Positions 7,456 through 8,775 of a stretch of 8,775 bases of DNA are shown piece by piece (within the stretch, counting starts at the first letter, position 1; the number at the start of each line of letters is the position of its first letter). Source of the DNA: Marinilabiliaceae bacterium UBA5213 (GTDB lineage: Bacteria; Bacteroidota; Bacteroidia; Bacteroidales; Marinilabiliaceae). The stretch is taken from the NCBI GenBank assembly GCA_002412555.1, contig DHVH01000244.1:1-8775 (forward strand). The letters run 5' to 3'. Below the pieces are notes generated by a model, which ran no database searches, was not told the DNA's origin, and worked only from the letters and a program-made list of their open reading frames with translations. The translations under genes and the position numbers were made by a program.

Positions 7456-7476
7456 TTAATCAGGGGACTGATAAAA

Positions 7477-8775
7477 TCAACGCACTAGCAACGGTAGATA
7501 AACTTTGAAATCCGCTACATCAAATGTGCCAAAGGTTGCTGTCACTGTTTTTGCTTCATTCATGGTTACCACACAAACATCCACTCCGGAACATCCGGAA
7601 CCGCTCCAACCATTGAATGTAGAACCGTCTGCTGGTATCGCCGTTAATGTTACAACTGTATTCATTGTAAAATTAGCTGCACATGTAACTCCACAACTAA
7701 TACCACCCGGTGAACTGGTGACTATTCCATTTCCTGTCCCGGTTTTTGTTACAGCAAGAATATTAGTACCCAAAACAAATATCGCCGATACCGATTTATC
7801 TCCGGTAATAGTGATGGTACAACTCCCAGTTCCTGTACAAGCTGGTTCACTCCACCCGACAAACGTTGAACCCGGTGTTGCAACCGCTGTTAAAGTTACT
7901 TGCGAGTTGTAATCATAATCAGCCGAACAAGTAGCGCCGCAATTAATTCCGCTAGGCACACTGGTTACTGTTCCAAAACCATCACCCATTTTTGCCACAG
8001 ACAATGTATATTCATTTAAAGTAAATTCTGCAGTAACAGTTTTGATATCATCCATCGTCACAACACAGGTACCTGTCCCTGAGCAACCAGATCCACTCCA
8101 GCCAGTGAATGTAGAACCAGTTTGGGCACCCGCAGATAATGTTACCTGGGTATTAAACGGGAAGTTAAAGGAGCAAGTAGTTCCACAATTGATACCTGAA
8201 GGAATACTACTGACCATACCACTGCCTGTACCTGTCTTGACTACTGTCAAAACATTTGTCCCTAATGTAAATGTTGCTGTAACAGTTTTGGCCTGATCTA
8301 CTAAAACAGTGCAAGTTCCTGTTCCGGAACAACCACCTCCACTCCATCCCCCAAAAGTGGAACCGGTTTGTGCAACAGCAGTCAAAATAACCGTTGACCC
8401 ATACTCATAATTGGCTGAACAAGTCGCGCCACAAATTATTTCACCCACATTACTGGTGACTGTTCCCGAACCTGTACCATTCTTTGCCACTGTCAATGCA
8501 AAATCATCTAATGAAAAAGTAGCCGTAATTGCTTTAGGACCATTCATTACGACCGTTTCAACCAAGTTGGTCGAAACCAGATCACCACTCCAGCCATCAA
8601 ATACCGATCCTGTATCTGCATCAGCCGTTAGAACAACCGATTCACCACAGGTATAAACGGTCTTGTCCGGATTTGCGGCAACATTACCATTGCCAACTTT
8701 GGTGATGGTAATGTCATTTACCCCTGTATCATCAACAATGATGTCACTATCATTCAAATTCCAGAAGTAATCGAC
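7477..8775 (-). CDS. Secreted repeat protein, C-terminal part, with divergent InlB-B-type repeats (5' end outside window)
   Basis: An open frame entering from the right edge gives the last 432 residues. A TTG at 8757 is not a credible start, because the frame continues in sense to the edge (VDYFWNL…). From residue 21 there are five tandem units, each a set of short beta strands with (V/A)xxGSTFxGWSG and ending KxVTAxF, the pattern of the divergent InlB B-repeat group of surface proteins. Units 2-5 each carry four cysteines (CGxTC, then a C…C pair near SGTGTC; unit 5 reads SGVDVC), suggesting disulfides and hence export. The protein ends DFKVYLPLLVR, with no LPXTG and no hydrophobic anchor. 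Function is probably adhesion or spacing at the cell surface; the business end is not in the window. It may be a substrate or neighbour of the modification operon, but a hairpin separates them and the link is not shown. Confidence 0.85.
   Translation of the reverse strand, partial: VDYFWNLNDSDIIVDDTGVNDITITKVGNGNVAANPDKTVYTCGESVVLTADADTGSVFDGWSGDLVSTNLVETVVMNGPKAITATFSLDDFALTVAKNGTGSGTVTSNVGEIICGATCSANYEYGSTVILTAVAQTGSTFGGWSGGGCSGTGTCTVLVDQAKTVTATFTLGTNVLTVVKTGTGSGMVSSIPSGINCGTTCSFNFPFNTQVTLSAGAQTGSTFTGWSGSGCSGTGTCVVTMDDIKTVTAEFTLNEYTLSVAKMGDGFGTVTSVPSGINCGATCSADYDYNSQVTLTAVATPGSTFVGWSEPACTGTGSCTITITGDKSVSAIFVLGTNILAVTKTGTGNGIVTSSPGGISCGVTCAANFTMNTVVTLTAIPADGSTFNGWSGSGCSGVDVCVVTMNEAKTVTATFGTFDVADFKVYLPLLVR
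7522..8715 (-). repeat. Five tandem InlB-B-type protein repeats
   Basis: Units read right to left at about 8715-8503 (71 aa, lacks the CGxTC and TGTC cysteine pairs), 8502-8254 (83 aa), 8253-8011 (81 aa), 8010-7762 (83 aa) and 7761-7522 (80 aa). The last four share CGxTC, GSTFxGWS and a final (V/I)TxxxxKxV(T/S)AxF. The first has one Cys (TCGES) and reads GSVFDGWSG. The units are diverged at base level, so this is an old protein repeat rather than a recent DNA duplication. Boundaries are by eye, good to a few residues. Confidence 0.85.

Noticed and set aside
7505..7912. Plus-strand 135-aa open frame, and similar frames at 8042-8296 and 8411-8656
   Set aside because: They mirror the Thr/Val/Gly-rich repeats on the other strand, and their repeated composition is a by-product of the repeat array.

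Overview
All supported genes lie on the minus strand and read right to left. The DNA is visibly AT-rich. No RNA genes, CRISPR arrays or insertion sequences were found. The lineage cannot be fixed from one window. One clue is the extreme C-terminus of the right-hand surface protein (…DFKVYLPLLVR), a 'YLPL(V/L)xR' tail that I associate from memory with secreted proteins of Chloroflexota (Anaerolineae and relatives). The gene content is that of an extracellular glycan or surface-modification locus in a free-living bacterium.

Layout in transcription order. (1) 8775-7477: 3' part of a large secreted protein, five tandem divergent InlB-B-type repeats of about 70-83 aa ending in the YLPLLVR tail; its 5' end is outside the window. 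(2) 7455-7426: a perfect 10-bp hairpin that probably separates it from the next gene. (3) 7389-6217: a three-part SAM-dependent methyltransferase of the NDP-hexose C-methyltransferase type (Cys4 zinc site, Rossmann domain, C-terminal domain). (4-6) 6229/6202-5042, 5045-3873 and 3787-2642: three tandem paralogues of a FemAB-like GNAT acyl/aminoacyltransferase. (7) 2607-748: an asparagine-synthetase homologue whose glutaminase nucleophile (Cys2) is Pro and whose usual synthetase-site Glu is Asn. (8) 710 to the left edge: glucose-1-phosphate cytidylyltransferase (rfbF), cut by the window edge near its 3' end.

Genes 3 to 8 are tightly packed: one 4-bp ATGA overlap, one gene end that overlaps or lies 14 nt from the next start, and gaps of 34-85 nt. 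They probably form one operon that continues left, where rfbG-type CDP-glucose dehydratase genes would be expected. RfbF opens the CDP-glucose route to deoxysugars, and the methyltransferase could make a branched C-methyl sugar from a CDP-4-keto-6-deoxyhexose. The ATP-dependent ligase-like protein and the three FemAB-like transferases look like machinery for building amide or acyl decorations.

The most unusual part is the combination of three serial FemAB-like paralogues with a glutaminase-dead asparagine-synthetase homologue next to a branched-sugar pathway. I propose, as inference only, that it makes an amide-decorated deoxysugar or peptidyl-sugar for a surface polymer.
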